A stretch of 64,000 bases of DNA from Streptomyces hygroscopicus (GCF_026168105.1 NZ_LBMW01000019.1:1-64000), one strand, 5' to 3'; numbered from the stretch's first letter, positions 42,787 to 52,432 are shown. The notes: generated by a model not told the origin, from the letters alone. Translations and numbers: made by a program.

Positions 42787-44124
42787 TCAGATGTTCCGGA
42801 AGCGGTTGATGGCGTCGACGTGCTTGGCGCGCATCTCCTCGTCCCGCACGCCCAGGCCCTCCTCGGGGGAGAGGCACAGGACGCCGACCTTGCCCTGGTG
42901 GAGGTTGCGGTGCACGTCGTACGCGGCCTGACCGGTCTCCTCCAGCGAGTACACCTTGGAGAGCGTCGGGTGGATCTTGCCCTTCGCGATGAGCCGGTTG
43001 GCCTCCCAGGCCTCGCGGTAGTTGGCGAAGTGCGAGCCGATGATCCGCTTGAGGGACATCCACAGGTAGCGGTTGTCGTACTCGTGGTTGTACCCGGAGG
43101 TCGAGGCGCAGGTGACGATAGTGCCACCCTTGCGCGTCACGTACACCGAGGCGCCGAAGGTCTCGCGGCCGGGGTGCTCGAAGACGATGTCCACGTCCTC
43201 GCCGCCCGTCAGCTCACGGATGCGCTTGCCGAAGCGCTTCCACTCCTTCGGGTCCTGGGTGTGCTCGTCCTTCCAGAACTTGTAGTCCTCGGCGGTGCGG
43301 TCGATGATCGCCTCGGCGCCCATCGAGCGGCAGATCTCCGCCTTGGCCGGCGAGGAGACCACACAGATGGGGTTGGCGCCGCCCGCGAGCGCGAACTGGG
43401 TGGCGTACGAGCCGAGGCCGCCGCTCGCGCCCCAGATCAGCACGTTGTCGCCCTGCTTCATCTGGGCGCCGTTACGGGAGACGAGCTGCCGGTACGCCGT
43501 GGAGTTGACCAGGCCGGGGGCCGCGGCCTCCTCCCAGCTGAGGTGGCCCGGCTTGGGCATCAGCTGGTTGGACTTGACGAGCGCGATCTCCGCGAGACCG
43601 CCGAAGTTGGTCTCGAAGCCCCAGATGCGCTGCTCGGGGTCGAGCATCGTGTCGTTGTGGCCGTCGGAGGACTCGAGCTCGACCGAGAGGCAGTGCGCGA
43701 CGACCTCGTCGCCCGGCTTCCAGGCGTTGACACCCGGGCCGGTGCGCAGGACGACGCCCGCCAGGTCGGAGCCGATGATGTGGTACGGCAGGTCGTGGCG
43801 CCTGGTGAGCTCGGAGAGCTTGCCGTAGCGCTCCAGGAAGCCGAAGGTCGACAGTGGCTCGAAGATCGAGGTCCACACCGAGTTGTAGTTGACCGACGAG
43901 GCCATGACGGCCACCAGGGCCTCGCCCGGGCCGAGCTCGGGCAGCGGGACCTCGTCGACGTGCAGCGACTTGCGGGGGTCCTTGTCGCGGGTGGTGAGCC
44001 CCGCGAACATTTCCGTCTCGTCCTTGTGCACGGTGACCGCGCGGTACGACTCGGGGAGCGGGAGAGCGGCGAAGTCGGCGGACTTGGCCGTCCCCGACTG
44101 GATCGCGTCCAGGATGTCCTTCAC
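42787..44124 (-). CDS. ccr: Crotonyl-CoA carboxylase/reductase
   Basis: A 445-residue medium-chain reductase with the CCR signature. GSDLAGVVLRTGPGVNAWKPGDEVVAHC gives the fold, IWGASGGLGSYATQFA the NADPH site, and VDIVFEHPGRETFG the CO2/substrate region. It reductively carboxylates crotonyl-CoA to ethylmalonyl-CoA. It is the first gene of a five-gene ethylmalonyl-CoA pathway operon. The 445-bp region upstream (44125-44569) carries no gene; its promoter must lie there. Confidence 0.95.
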   Translation of the reverse strand: MKDILDAIQSGTAKSADFAALPLPESYRAVTVHKDETEMFAGLTTRDKDPRKSLHVDEVPLPELGPGEALVAVMASSVNYNSVWTSIFEPLSTFGFLERYGKLSELTRRHDLPYHIIGSDLAGVVLRTGPGVNAWKPGDEVVAHCLSVELESSDGHNDTMLDPEQRIWGFETNFGGLAEIALVKSNQLMPKPGHLSWEEAAAPGLVNSTAYRQLVSRNGAQMKQGDNVLIWGASGGLGSYATQFALAGGANPICVVSSPAKAEICRSMGAEAIIDRTAEDYKFWKDEHTQDPKEWKRFGKRIRELTGGEDVDIVFEHPGRETFGASVYVTRKGGTIVTCASTSGYNHEYDNRYLWMSLKRIIGSHFANYREAWEANRLIAKGKIHPTLSKVYSLEETGQAAYDVHRNLHQGKVGVLCLSPEEGLGVRDEEMRAKHVDAINRFRNI

Positions 44125-44569
44125 GGTGTTGCCTCCGGCGAATGGCGTCTTGAGGGGAGACGCTGAGGGTTACGTCGGTGCTGCTGCTGGTGAGAGGGGT
44201 GCCGTCGGTTCGGCGGAGGTGGTGCTGTGGCAGCGCTTTGTGGCGCGGGAGGGTGCCTGTGACGCAGGCGTCCGGGCGCGCTCGCCGGGGAGGCTTGCGG
44301 GGACAGCCGACGTACGAAAGGTCTCTGCACGCCGGCCGCCCGGACAACTTCACGTTATGGCACGGCGTGTCACCCCGCAAGGCACTGGGTGCCAGATATT
44401 ACTCTCAGATGAAATCTTTACGTAACAAATGAGCGATGATCGATCAAAGCTACCGCCGAGTAGCGCAACGGGGGGCGAGCCGGTGACGGAACGGGCCGGT
44501 GACGGCACCGAGTGCCATCACCGGCCCGTTTCCGGGTGGTGCGAATGTCCGTGAAAGGTCCCTGAAGGG
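44125..44569. other. 445-bp gap with a terminator, otherwise nothing recognised
   Basis: The stretch upstream of ccr contains the hairpin at 44490-44530 but no gene. The ccr promoter should be here; no operator was recognised. Confidence 0.5.
44490..44530 (-). terminator. Intrinsic terminator hairpin after the TetR gene
   Basis: AACGGGCCGGTGACGGCAC pairs with GTGCCATCACCGGCCCGTT (18 of 19 bp) around a three-base loop. It is 40 bp beyond the stop of the TetR gene. Confidence 0.75.
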
Positions 44570-45382
44570 CTAGGAGTGGTCCTTGAGGACCTGCTCGATG
44601 GTGCGCATGACCTCGTCGAGCGGTGCATCGGTTCGGGCCACCGCCACCAGTACCTCCCCCTGTGCGGTCACGGAGGCCGGTGCGGATCGGGGTGCGGTCT
44701 CGCGCCCGGCGCCGATCCCCGTGCCGAATGTCTTCCGTACGATCGCGAAGGCGTGGTCCAGCTGCGCCTCGACGTCCCCCTGGCCCCCTGCCCGCAGCCA
44801 GCGCCGCAGGACGTGGTTGTGCGCGGTGACGACCGCCGACGCGGCGACCTCGGCGAGCAGCGGATCGTCGTTGGCGTCGTCGTCGTGCGCGTGCTCGTCG
44901 AAGTGGCCGAGCAGATATCGGGTGAAGAGGCGCTCGTAGCGGGCGACCGAGGCGATCTCCGCCTCGCGCAGCGTCGGCACCTCGCGCGTCAGCTTGTAAC
45001 GCTGCACGGAGATCTCCGGCCGGGCCGCGTACATCCTCATGACTTCCTTGATGCCGCGGCACACGGTGTCCAGCGGATGCTCGTGCGCGGGCGCCGCGTT
45101 GAGCACGGCCTCAGCTCTGACCAGGGTGTCGTCGTGGTCCGGGAAGATCGCCTCTTCCTTGGAGCGGAAGTGGCGGAAGAAGGTCCGCCGGGCGACCCCG
45201 GCGGCCGCCGCGATCTCGTCGACCGTGGTGGCTTCATACCCTTTGGTGGCGAATAGTTCCATCGCCGCAGCCGCCAGTTCTCGGCGCATTTTGAGCCGCT
45301 GGGCGGCGGCACGACCGCCTGCGGCACTCTCCGGTGCGTCGGGCGCAGCTGGTGTACGTGAGGACTTGGCGGGCTGGGACAT
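44570..45382 (-). CDS. TetR-family transcriptional regulator
   Basis: A 270-residue TetR protein. The N-terminal HTH is ATTVDEIAAAAGVARRTFFRHF (about residues 51-72), preceded by an unstructured Ala/Pro-rich head. The ligand domain has LTREVPTLREAEIASVARYERL. Its place between the ccr operon and a 3-hydroxyacyl-CoA dehydrogenase suggests control by an acyl-CoA (inference). ATG 45382 is used; ATG 45400 is an alternative, and the longer frame overlaps the dehydrogenase gene. Confidence 0.9.
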   Translation of the reverse strand: MSQPAKSSRTPAAPDAPESAAGGRAAAQRLKMRRELAAAAMELFATKGYEATTVDEIAAAAGVARRTFFRHFRSKEEAIFPDHDDTLVRAEAVLNAAPAHEHPLDTVCRGIKEVMRMYAARPEISVQRYKLTREVPTLREAEIASVARYERLFTRYLLGHFDEHAHDDDANDDPLLAEVAASAVVTAHNHVLRRWLRAGGQGDVEAQLDHAFAIVRKTFGTGIGAGRETAPRSAPASVTAQGEVLVAVARTDAPLDEVMRTIEQVLKDHS

Positions 45383-45518
45383 GCCCTGAACGTACTGCAT
45401 GTGCGCGGGGTGGTGCGCAGGTCCGGGGTACCCCCCGCCCCTCGGGGACGGGGGGTGGCCGGCCGGATCGAGCAGTCCGCCCCAGTCGGCTCCGCCCTCG
45501 AACCAGTCGCCGGGCCGG

Positions 45519-47324
45519 TCAGCGCTTGGCATATTCGCGGAAGCCCCGGCCGGTCTTGCGGCCGAGGCAGCCCGCGGCCACCAGGTGCTCCAGGAGCGGC
45601 GCGGGGGCCAGACCCGGGTCGCGGAACTCGCGGTGCAGGACCTTCTCGATGGCCAGCGAGACATCGAGACCGACCACGTCGAGCAGTTCGAAGGGCCCCA
45701 TCGGGTAGCCGCCGCCCAGCTTCATCGCCGCATCGATGTCGTCGAGCGACGCGTAGTGCTCCTGCACCATCTTGATCGCGTTGTTGAGGTACGGGAACAG
45801 CAGCGCGTTCACGATGAACCCGGCCCGGTCGCCGCAGTCGACCGGGTGCTTCCTGACGGAGGAGCACAGCTCGCGGACCGTGGCGTGCACATCGTCCGCG
45901 GTCAGCACCGTACGGACCACCTCGACCAGCTTCATGGCCGGGGCCGGGTTGAAGAAGTGCATCCCGATCACGTCCTGCGGGCGCGAGGTGGCGCGGGCGC
46001 AGGCGACCACGGGCAGCGAGGAGGTCGTGGTCGCCAGGATCGCGCCGGGCTTGCAGACCTTGTCGAACGTGGCGAACAGCTGCTGCTTGACCTCGAGGTC
46101 CTCGGCGACGGCCTCCAGGGCCAGGTCGACGTCGGCGAAGTCGTCGTAGGAGCCCGTCGGCCGGATCCGGTCGAGCGTCTGCGCGGCCGCCTCGGTGGTC
46201 AGCCGGCCCTTGTCGACCGAGCGCGCGAGGGACTTTCCGATACGGGCCTTGGCGGCCTGGGCCTTCTCCTCGGTGCGGGCGGCGAGGACGACCTCGTACC
46301 CGGCCTTGGCGAAGACCTCGGCGATCCCGGACGCCATGGTGCCGGAACCGGCGACACCGACCGAGCGGACCGTGCGGCCCGGGGCCGGGTCGGCGCCCTC
46401 CGCCGGGGTCAGCGCGTCGCTCACGACGGCCGGGCTGCCGGCCGCCTCGTAGGTGTAGAAGCCGCGCCCCGACTTGCGGCCGGTCAGGCCCGCCTCGCTG
46501 AGCTGCTTGAGGATCGGGGCGGGCGCGTGCAGCCGGTCGTGGGAGGCCGCGTACATGGCTTCCAGGACCGTACGGGCCGTGTCGATGCCGATCAGGTCGA
46601 GCAGCGCGAGGGGGCCCATGGGCAGCCCGCAGCCCAGCCTCATCGCGGCGTCGATGTCCTCGCGCGAGGCGTACTTGGCCTCGTACATCGCGGCCGCCTG
46701 GTTGAGGTAGCCGAACAGCAGCCCGTCGGCGACGAATCCGGGCCGGTCGCCCACCGCCACGGGCTCCTTGCCCAGGTCCAGGGCCAGATTGGTGACGGCG
46801 GCGACGGAGGCGGGCGCGGTCAGCACGGACGAGACGACCTCGACCAGCTTCATGGCCGGCGCCGGATTGAAGAAGTGCAGCCCGAGGACGCGCTCAGGAC
46901 GTGCCGAGTCGGCCGCGAGCCGGGTGACGGAGAGGGCGTTGGTGCCGGTGGCCAGGATGGTGTCGGGGCGCACGATGCCGTCGAGGGCGCGCAGGACCTG
47001 CTGCTTGATCTCGTACGACTCCGGGACCACCTCGATGACGAGGTCGGCGTCGGCGGCGGCCCTCAGGTCCGTGAAGGTGCGGAAGCGGGCGAGGGCGTCC
47101 TCGCGCTCCTGCTCGGTCAGGCGTTCGCGGCTGACCGCACGGGCTGTGGCGCTCTCCATGGTGGAGACCGCCTTCGTGGCCGCGGCCTCGCTGATGTCGA
47201 TGCCGATGACCTCGCGGCCGGCCCGGGTCAGCACCTCGGCGATGCCGGTGCCCATGGTGCCGAGGCCGACCACGGCAATGGTCTTGAGCGGGGACAGGGG
47301 GGTGTCGGACATGGGAGTGGCCAT
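45519..47324 (-). CDS. Two-domain 3-hydroxyacyl-CoA dehydrogenase
   Basis: A 601-residue protein made of two tandem 3-hydroxyacyl-CoA dehydrogenase modules. Each has an NAD fold (TIAVVGLGTMGTGIAEVL near 15; SVGVAGSGTMASGIAEVF near 315) and each a FFNPAPAMKLVEVV motif and a FVADGLLF / FIVNALLF C-terminal dimer helix. It oxidises (S)-3-hydroxybutyryl-CoA and similar acyl-CoAs, feeding crotonyl-CoA metabolism next to Ccr. A single polypeptide with two full modules resembles the duplicated PaaH/FadB2-type enzymes of actinomycetes. ATG 47324 is used. Confidence 0.93.
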   Translation of the reverse strand: MATPMSDTPLSPLKTIAVVGLGTMGTGIAEVLTRAGREVIGIDISEAAATKAVSTMESATARAVSRERLTEQEREDALARFRTFTDLRAAADADLVIEVVPESYEIKQQVLRALDGIVRPDTILATGTNALSVTRLAADSARPERVLGLHFFNPAPAMKLVEVVSSVLTAPASVAAVTNLALDLGKEPVAVGDRPGFVADGLLFGYLNQAAAMYEAKYASREDIDAAMRLGCGLPMGPLALLDLIGIDTARTVLEAMYAASHDRLHAPAPILKQLSEAGLTGRKSGRGFYTYEAAGSPAVVSDALTPAEGADPAPGRTVRSVGVAGSGTMASGIAEVFAKAGYEVVLAARTEEKAQAAKARIGKSLARSVDKGRLTTEAAAQTLDRIRPTGSYDDFADVDLALEAVAEDLEVKQQLFATFDKVCKPGAILATTTSSLPVVACARATSRPQDVIGMHFFNPAPAMKLVEVVRTVLTADDVHATVRELCSSVRKHPVDCGDRAGFIVNALLFPYLNNAIKMVQEHYASLDDIDAAMKLGGGYPMGPFELLDVVGLDVSLAIEKVLHREFRDPGLAPAPLLEHLVAAGCLGRKTGRGFREYAKR

Positions 47325-47686
47325 CGCGGGACTCCAGGTATGAGGGTGACGACTGAGGAGCGAGCCTGGATACGCCAACGGGCGCACACAGTGCGGAGAA
47401 TGCGGGTGTAGCCGGGCTGACGAGCGCACACGCCCGGGGGCCGAAACCGGACGTCGAACGCCCGGAAACGGTGATCCGACCGGCCCTGTCCCGGAGCCGG
47501 GTCGTACTGAGGTACACGAGGTACCGAACCGACCAACACCCGCAGCGGCTGCGTCACCAGGCCGCTGCGAGGCACGCGAGTGGGTAACTCGCTCGATTGA
47601 GCTTAACCCGCCGGTAACGAGCGCGCCAGTCCTCGAGTTTGTGATGTATGTCCCCGCGCCGGTCGCGGGCCCCTACTCTCGGCGCT
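47325..47686. other. 362-bp divergent intergenic region
   Basis: Between the dehydrogenase and the HEAT-repeat gene. It contains TTAACC-N4-GGTAAC near 47603 and GAGTGGGTAACTC near 47578, which could be operators of the TetR protein, but neither is convincing. No gene was seen. Confidence 0.4.
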
Positions 47687-48262
47687 ATGGACGAAGCCTC
47701 GCGGGCACTCACGGAGCGTTTGCGGACCGAGGCCGACGGGTCGCCGACGTACGACCGGCTGGTGGCCACGGACGACCTCGACGAGCTGGCCGCGGTGCTG
47801 ACCGAGCCGGGACAGCCGCTGTGGGCGCGCGAGGTCGCCGCCTTCCGGCTGGGTGTCGCCGGGGACCGGCGGGCGTTCGAGGCGCTCGTGCTGCTGCTCA
47901 ACCACCGCGATCCGCAGCGCTGCGCGTCGGCCGCCTACGCCCTGGCCCGGCTCGCCGATCCACGCACCGCCCGCGCGGCGGCCGCTCTCGCCACCAATGA
48001 ACTCCGCGTCGCCTATGCCCTCCATCCCGTACGCCTGCTCGTCGAGCTGCGTGCCCCCGAGGCCGTGCCCGCCCTGATCACCACCTTGCAGCGCCGACTG
48101 CGGCCGCACGATCCGTACCGGAGGGTGGCGCTCGCCTGCGTGGAGGGGCTCGGCGCGCTCGGGGACCCCCGGGCCAGACCGGTGCTGAGCGAGGCGCTCG
48201 CGCACCCGGCGCTGGCGGAGGCGGCGGTGCACGCGCTGGCCCGCATCCCGGGTCGGCGGTGA
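47687..48262 (+). CDS. HEAT-repeat protein
   Basis: A 191-residue alpha-helical protein with about five HEAT-like repeats (for example AREVAAFRLGVAGDRRAFEAL, CASAAYALARLADPRTARAA and VALACVEGLGALGDPRARPV). Such scaffolds bind proteins or act as phycobilin-lyase-like modules; nothing indicates the partner here. The ATG at 47687 is preferred to the upstream frame at 47648. It has no conserved operon partner. Confidence 0.8.
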   Translation: MDEASRALTERLRTEADGSPTYDRLVATDDLDELAAVLTEPGQPLWAREVAAFRLGVAGDRRAFEALVLLLNHRDPQRCASAAYALARLADPRTARAAAALATNELRVAYALHPVRLLVELRAPEAVPALITTLQRRLRPHDPYRRVALACVEGLGALGDPRARPVLSEALAHPALAEAAVHALARIPGRR

Positions 48263-48266
48263 GGCC

Positions 48267-48707
48267 TCAGCGGGTCAGCGGCAAGGCAGCCGCCTGCGGC
48301 ACCTCGGGCACGGCGACCCCCTCCGCCTCGAACGGCTCCTGCGTACCGTCGGGGCGGAACCGGGCCCGTTCGTAGCCCGTTCGTGGAAGCGCCGGGCGCG
48401 GGTGTTCTGAGGGAGACGTAGCGCGCGTACAACTCGGCCTCCCCGGTGACGACTTCGCCACCTACTCCGGCAGCACCGCGTACGCCTCGATCCGAAGACA
48501 GCGGTGCAGATTCTCGAAGACCTGCCCGGGCTGTGCCGCCGGGTCGCCCTCGCCGACGAGCTTGCCGTCCTCGTCCGGGGCCGGCCGGCCGGAGATCGCG
48601 ACGAGGGGGCCGGTCCCGATGACGACATGGCTGTACGCGGCGGCGGGGGCGACCCCGTCGGGGGCGGGAGTCCTTGTCAGCTCGCTCCTGCGTCCATGGT
48701 CGACCAC
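48267..48707 (-). pseudogene. RidA/YjgF-family gene with an internal deletion
   Basis: The frame 48462-48707 begins with the RidA N-terminal half (PDGVAPAAAYSHVVIGTG, then LVAISGRPAPDEDGKLVGEG and QVFENLHRCL), then jumps directly to RIEAYAVLPE, which looks like the RidA C-terminus, and stops at 81 codons; RidA is about 130. The middle, with the Arg that binds carboxylates, is missing. The following 190 bases in another frame contain only a degraded tail. Non-functional. Confidence 0.65.
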
Positions 48708-48746
48708 GGGTCCGGCAACGCCCCCGACGGGCCGCTCGGGAACTGC

Positions 48747-50327
48747 TCAGCCGCGGAAACCGAGCAGGCCGTGCAGTGACGCACCGTGCGAGGCGGCGGA
48801 AGCCGCCTTGGAGCTCAACGGCTCAGGATCGGGCAGCGTCTGGCACACCGCGTCGATCCCGCCGCTCCCGCGCGGCACCCTGCCATCGGCGAGGTAGTCC
48901 GCCAGGTACTTGTCCAGGCAGGTGTTCCCGCTCAGCGTGATGCCGTGGTTCCCGCCGCCCAGCTCGACGACCAGGCTGGAGCCGCCCAGCAGATGATGGA
49001 CCGTCACACCGCCCTGGTACGGGGTGGCCGCGTCGTCGGTCGCCTGGAACAGCAGCGTCGGCGGCAGCCTGTCGTTGGCCACGCTCACCGGCCGCAGCGT
49101 CTTCGTCGGCCAGAAGGCACACGGCGCGTTGTACCAGGCGTTGCTCCAGGTCATGAACGGCGCCTTCGCGTACACCGTCCAGGTGTCCTTGCGCCACTGC
49201 GCCCAGTCGCGCGGCCAGGAGGCGTCGCGGCACTGGACCGCGGAGTAGACGCTGTAGCCGTTGTCGCCGGAGGCGCCGACCGCGCCGAGGGTGTCGTACG
49301 CCGTGACCAGCGGGCCCGGGTCCCTGTCGTTCACGTATGCCGCGAACGCCTCGGCGAGGTGCGGCCAGTAGCCGTTGTAGTAGCCGCCGGGAATGAAGGT
49401 GTCCTCCAGTTCGGAGGCGCCCACCTTGTTCTGCGCCGGACTCTTCGCCAACGCCGCCCGCATCGCGTACCACTTGGCCTCGACCGTGGCGGGGTCGGTA
49501 CCGAGCCGGTAGGTGGAGTCATGCTTGGCCACCCATGCCAGGAACGCCAGATGACGGTCGTTGAACGCCAGGTCCTGCTGCAGGTTGTCCTCGTACCAGA
49601 CCCCCGTGGGGTCGACGATGGAGTCGAGCACCAGACGCCGTACACGCTGCGGGAACAGCTTCGCGTAGACGGCGCCCAGGTAGGTGCCGTACGAGTACCC
49701 GAAGTAGCTGACCCTGCCCGCCCCCAGTGCCTGCCGGATCGCGTCCATGTCCCGCACGGCGCTCACGGTGTCCAGATACGGCAGCACGCTCGCGTATTTG
49801 GTGCCGCACGCCTTCGCGAAGGAGGCGGCGCGGGCGAGGTTGGCATTCTCCAGGGCGGTGGTGCTGGGCACCGAGTCCGGGCGCACCGGCTTGAAGTATC
49901 CGGGCTTGCAGTCCAGGGCGGGCTTGCTCTTGCCCACGCCCCGCGGGTCGAAGCCGATGACGTCGTACTGCGCGGACACCGCCTTGGGCAGCGCGGACGC
50001 GACGAAGCCGGCGAGCGTCAGACCGCTGCCGCCGGGGCCGCCGGGGTTGACCAGCAGTGGTCCCTGCGAGGTCGTCGCCGTGTGCGGGACGCGGGACAGC
50101 GCCAGCGTGATCTGCTGTCCGCTCGGGTGCTCGTAGTCGAGCGGCACTGTCACGGACGCGCACTGGAGCGTCGGGTAGTCGGCGGTGGCGCAGGTCTTCC
50201 AGGTGAGTCGTGCCGCTTGCGCGGTGTCCGCGGTGCGCGGTGCGCCGCTCGCGTCGGCCGGAACGGTGGTGAACATCCCGGCCACCATGACGGCGGCACC
50301 GCACAGCACAGCTGCGCGTGTTCTCAT
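48747..50327 (-). CDS. Secreted tripeptidyl-aminopeptidase-like alpha/beta hydrolase
   Basis: A 526-residue secreted hydrolase of the Streptomyces TAP/SlpD-E type. It has a signal peptide (RTRAAVLCGAAVMVAGMFTT, cleavage near ADASG). The nucleophile Ser is in GYSYGTYLGAVYA, with GPGGSGLTLAGF (oxyanion) before it. The acid is in ATDDAATPYQGG and the His in GGGNHGITLSG. It removes tripeptides or proline-containing residues from peptides outside the cell. The end at 48747 is the Gly-rich tail HGLLGFRG. Confidence 0.9.
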   Translation of the reverse strand: MRTRAAVLCGAAVMVAGMFTTVPADASGAPRTADTAQAARLTWKTCATADYPTLQCASVTVPLDYEHPSGQQITLALSRVPHTATTSQGPLLVNPGGPGGSGLTLAGFVASALPKAVSAQYDVIGFDPRGVGKSKPALDCKPGYFKPVRPDSVPSTTALENANLARAASFAKACGTKYASVLPYLDTVSAVRDMDAIRQALGAGRVSYFGYSYGTYLGAVYAKLFPQRVRRLVLDSIVDPTGVWYEDNLQQDLAFNDRHLAFLAWVAKHDSTYRLGTDPATVEAKWYAMRAALAKSPAQNKVGASELEDTFIPGGYYNGYWPHLAEAFAAYVNDRDPGPLVTAYDTLGAVGASGDNGYSVYSAVQCRDASWPRDWAQWRKDTWTVYAKAPFMTWSNAWYNAPCAFWPTKTLRPVSVANDRLPPTLLFQATDDAATPYQGGVTVHHLLGGSSLVVELGGGNHGITLSGNTCLDKYLADYLADGRVPRGSGGIDAVCQTLPDPEPLSSKAASAASHGASLHGLLGFRG

Positions 50328-50494
50328 ATAGGGCCTCCCAGGGCGGAGAGGGTCGGACCAGGGCTGTCAGGTCCTCGCCGCATCGTCCAGGAAAGCCCCG
50401 CCCCACGTGCGAGTTCGGGCGATACTTGACCCGATTGGGTCGCGGGATGCGCTCGGATGCGCTTCGATCGCCGTCGGATCGATGAGCAACGCCG

Positions 50495-51535
50495 TCAGAT
50501 GAGTGAGAGTTGGGTCGGTCCGGTCACCGCGGGCTCGGCTGCCCGCGGCTCGGGCGGCCGGATCCGGCGTGGCATCCCCGGGCGTGCGGGGCCGATGCCG
50601 TACTCCTGTGCCAGCTCGTGCACCTGACGGGTGATCCGGCGCTGGTACCACTTCGGTGCGTAGGCGCCCTCGGCGTACAGCCGCTCGTAACGGCGTACGA
50701 GATACGGGTGCCGGCGCTCGAGCCAGGCCATGAACCACTCCCGGGCGCCCGGACGCAGATGCAGCACGAGCGGGGTCACCGAGGTGGCTCCGGCGGCGGC
50801 GATCGCCCGTACGGTGGCGCGCAGTTGGCCGGGATCGTCGCTCAGGAACGGGATCACCGGGGCCATCAGGACACCGCAGCCGATGCCGTGCTCACCCAGG
50901 TTCCGCACGACGTCCAGGCGGCGCTCCGGCGCCGGGGTGCCCGGTTCGACGGTGCGCCACAGTTCCTGGTCGACGAATCCCACGGAGACGGAGATACCGA
51001 CGTCGGTGACCTCGGCGGCCTGCTTCAGCAGGTCGAGGTCGCGCAGGATCAGGGTCCCCTTGGTGAGGATCGAGAACGGGTTCGCGTGGTCGCGCAGGGC
51101 CGCGATGATCCCCGGCATCAGCCGGTAGCGGCCCTCGGCCCGTTGGTAGCAGTCGACGTTGGTGCCCATCGCGATGTGCTCGCCGTGCCAGCGGGGCGAG
51201 CCGAGGTGGAGGCGCAGCAGCTCGGGGGCGTTGACCTTCACCACGATCTGGGAGTCGAAGCCGAGCCCCGTGTCGAGGTCCAGATAGCTGTGAGTCCTGC
51301 GCGCGAAACAGTAGACGCAGGCGTGTGTGCATCCGCGGTAGGGATTCACCGTCCACTCGAACGGCATGCGGGAGGCGCCCGGCACCCGGTTCACGATCGA
51401 GCGGGCCCGCACCTCGTGGAAGGTGATGCCGCGGAACTCAGGGCTGTCGAAGGTACGGGTGGTCACCACATCCGCGCCGAACAGCGCGGCGTTGCGGGCC
51501 GGGGCGGAGTTCTCGGCCAGATGGTCCCAGCGCAT
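50495..51535 (-). CDS. Radical SAM protein of the Rv2578c type
   Basis: A 346-residue radical SAM protein. NPYRGCTHACVYCFARRTH carries the CxxxCxxC cluster motif (about residues 70-77), and TKGTLILRDLDLL and PVIPFLSDDPGQL lie in the barrel. Rv2578c-family proteins are widespread in actinobacteria; their function is unknown to me. The start is ATG 51535, where homology begins; the longer frame is not used. It is not linked to a pathway by neighbours. Confidence 0.88.
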   Translation of the reverse strand: MRWDHLAENSAPARNAALFGADVVTTRTFDSPEFRGITFHEVRARSIVNRVPGASRMPFEWTVNPYRGCTHACVYCFARRTHSYLDLDTGLGFDSQIVVKVNAPELLRLHLGSPRWHGEHIAMGTNVDCYQRAEGRYRLMPGIIAALRDHANPFSILTKGTLILRDLDLLKQAAEVTDVGISVSVGFVDQELWRTVEPGTPAPERRLDVVRNLGEHGIGCGVLMAPVIPFLSDDPGQLRATVRAIAAAGATSVTPLVLHLRPGAREWFMAWLERRHPYLVRRYERLYAEGAYAPKWYQRRITRQVHELAQEYGIGPARPGMPRRIRPPEPRAAEPAVTGPTQLSLI

Positions 51536-51669
51536 GGGCGCCTCCTCGGTAGCACTGACCACAGAATAGAACACATGTTCCCTTGATGGCGACGGTGATT
51601 CGCTTGATCGTTTGATTTCCTGATGGGTCGCCTCTGGCCTGCGACTTTCGGTCCGCACGGCACCTCGGG

Positions 51670-51848
51670 GCGTGCTCGGGGTGGGCCCGGCGCCACAGAC
51701 ACTCGAGACGTTCTCTGTGGCGGTCGCGGACTTCGACAAGGACGGGCGCCCCGACGTGACCGCCGCGACCACGGACGGGAACTCGGCGTCGGTGCCGCTC
51801 AACGCCACCACGCCCTGGGAAACCGAGTGGGTCACCGTGCCGGTGTAG
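51670..51848 (+). pseudogene. VCBS/FG-GAP repeat remnant
   Basis: The plus frame ending at a stop at 51846-51848 reads FSVAVADFDKDGRPDVTAA, then DGNSASVPLNATTPWETEWV. The D-x-D-x-D-G-x-x-D calcium loop is that of a VCBS/FG-GAP beta-propeller repeat. Only one repeat remains, with no start or signal peptide. It is the degraded end of a secreted repeat protein. Confidence 0.55.
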
Positions 51849-51988
51849 GTGCCTCACACGGCGCCGGCGGGCACCGACGCCGGCCCCGTGCCCGCGGGCG
51901 GAGCGGCACCAAGGTCCCCGTCCATGACCATGCCTCGGGTGTGATGGGATGGCGCACGCCCCATAACACGGACAGGAAGAGGAAGGCC

Positions 51989-52432
51989 ATGGCGCAGGTC
52001 GAGGCCACGACCGAGCGAATCATCGCGGCGGACGCGGAGACGGTGTTCGACGCCCTCGCCGACTACAGCGGTACCCGGGCGAAGCTGCTGCCCGAGCAGT
52101 TCAGCGAGTACGAGGTGCGAGAGGGTGGTGACGGCGAAGGCACCCTCGTGCACTGGAAGCTCCAGGCCACCAGCAAGCGCGTCCGTGACTGCCTCCTCGA
52201 GGTGAGCGAGCCGACCGACGGAGAGCTCGTCGAGAAGGACCGCAACTCCTCCATGGTGACCACCTGGCGGGTCACGCCGGCGGGCGAGGCCAGGTCCCGC
52301 GTCGTCGTGACCACCGTCTGGAACGGCGCGGGTGGTATCGGCGGCTTCTTCGAGAAGACCTTCGCCCCCAAGGGCCTCGGCCGGATCTACGACGCGGTGC
52401 TCGCCAAGCTGGCCGCCGAAGTGGAGAAGTGA
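51989..52432 (+). CDS. SRPBCC-family protein
   Basis: A 147-residue START/SRPBCC-fold protein (ATTERIIAADAETVFDALAD, then TLVHWKLQATSKRVRDCLLE). It binds a hydrophobic ligand in a cavity; the ligand is unknown. The ATG at 51989 has GGAAGAGGAAGG upstream. A terminator hairpin follows at 52494. Confidence 0.88.
   Translation: MAQVEATTERIIAADAETVFDALADYSGTRAKLLPEQFSEYEVREGGDGEGTLVHWKLQATSKRVRDCLLEVSEPTDGELVEKDRNSSMVTTWRVTPAGEARSRVVVTTVWNGAGGIGGFFEKTFAPKGLGRIYDAVLAKLAAEVEK

Noticed and set aside
45399..47411. Plus-strand open frame of 670 codons
   Set aside because: Antisense to the two-domain dehydrogenase, which has two complete NAD-binding folds.
47578..47617. Possible TetR/FadR-type operators near the dehydrogenase promoter
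   Set aside because: Arms of only 4-6 bp, no second copy near ccr or the TetR gene; too weak to list as a site.
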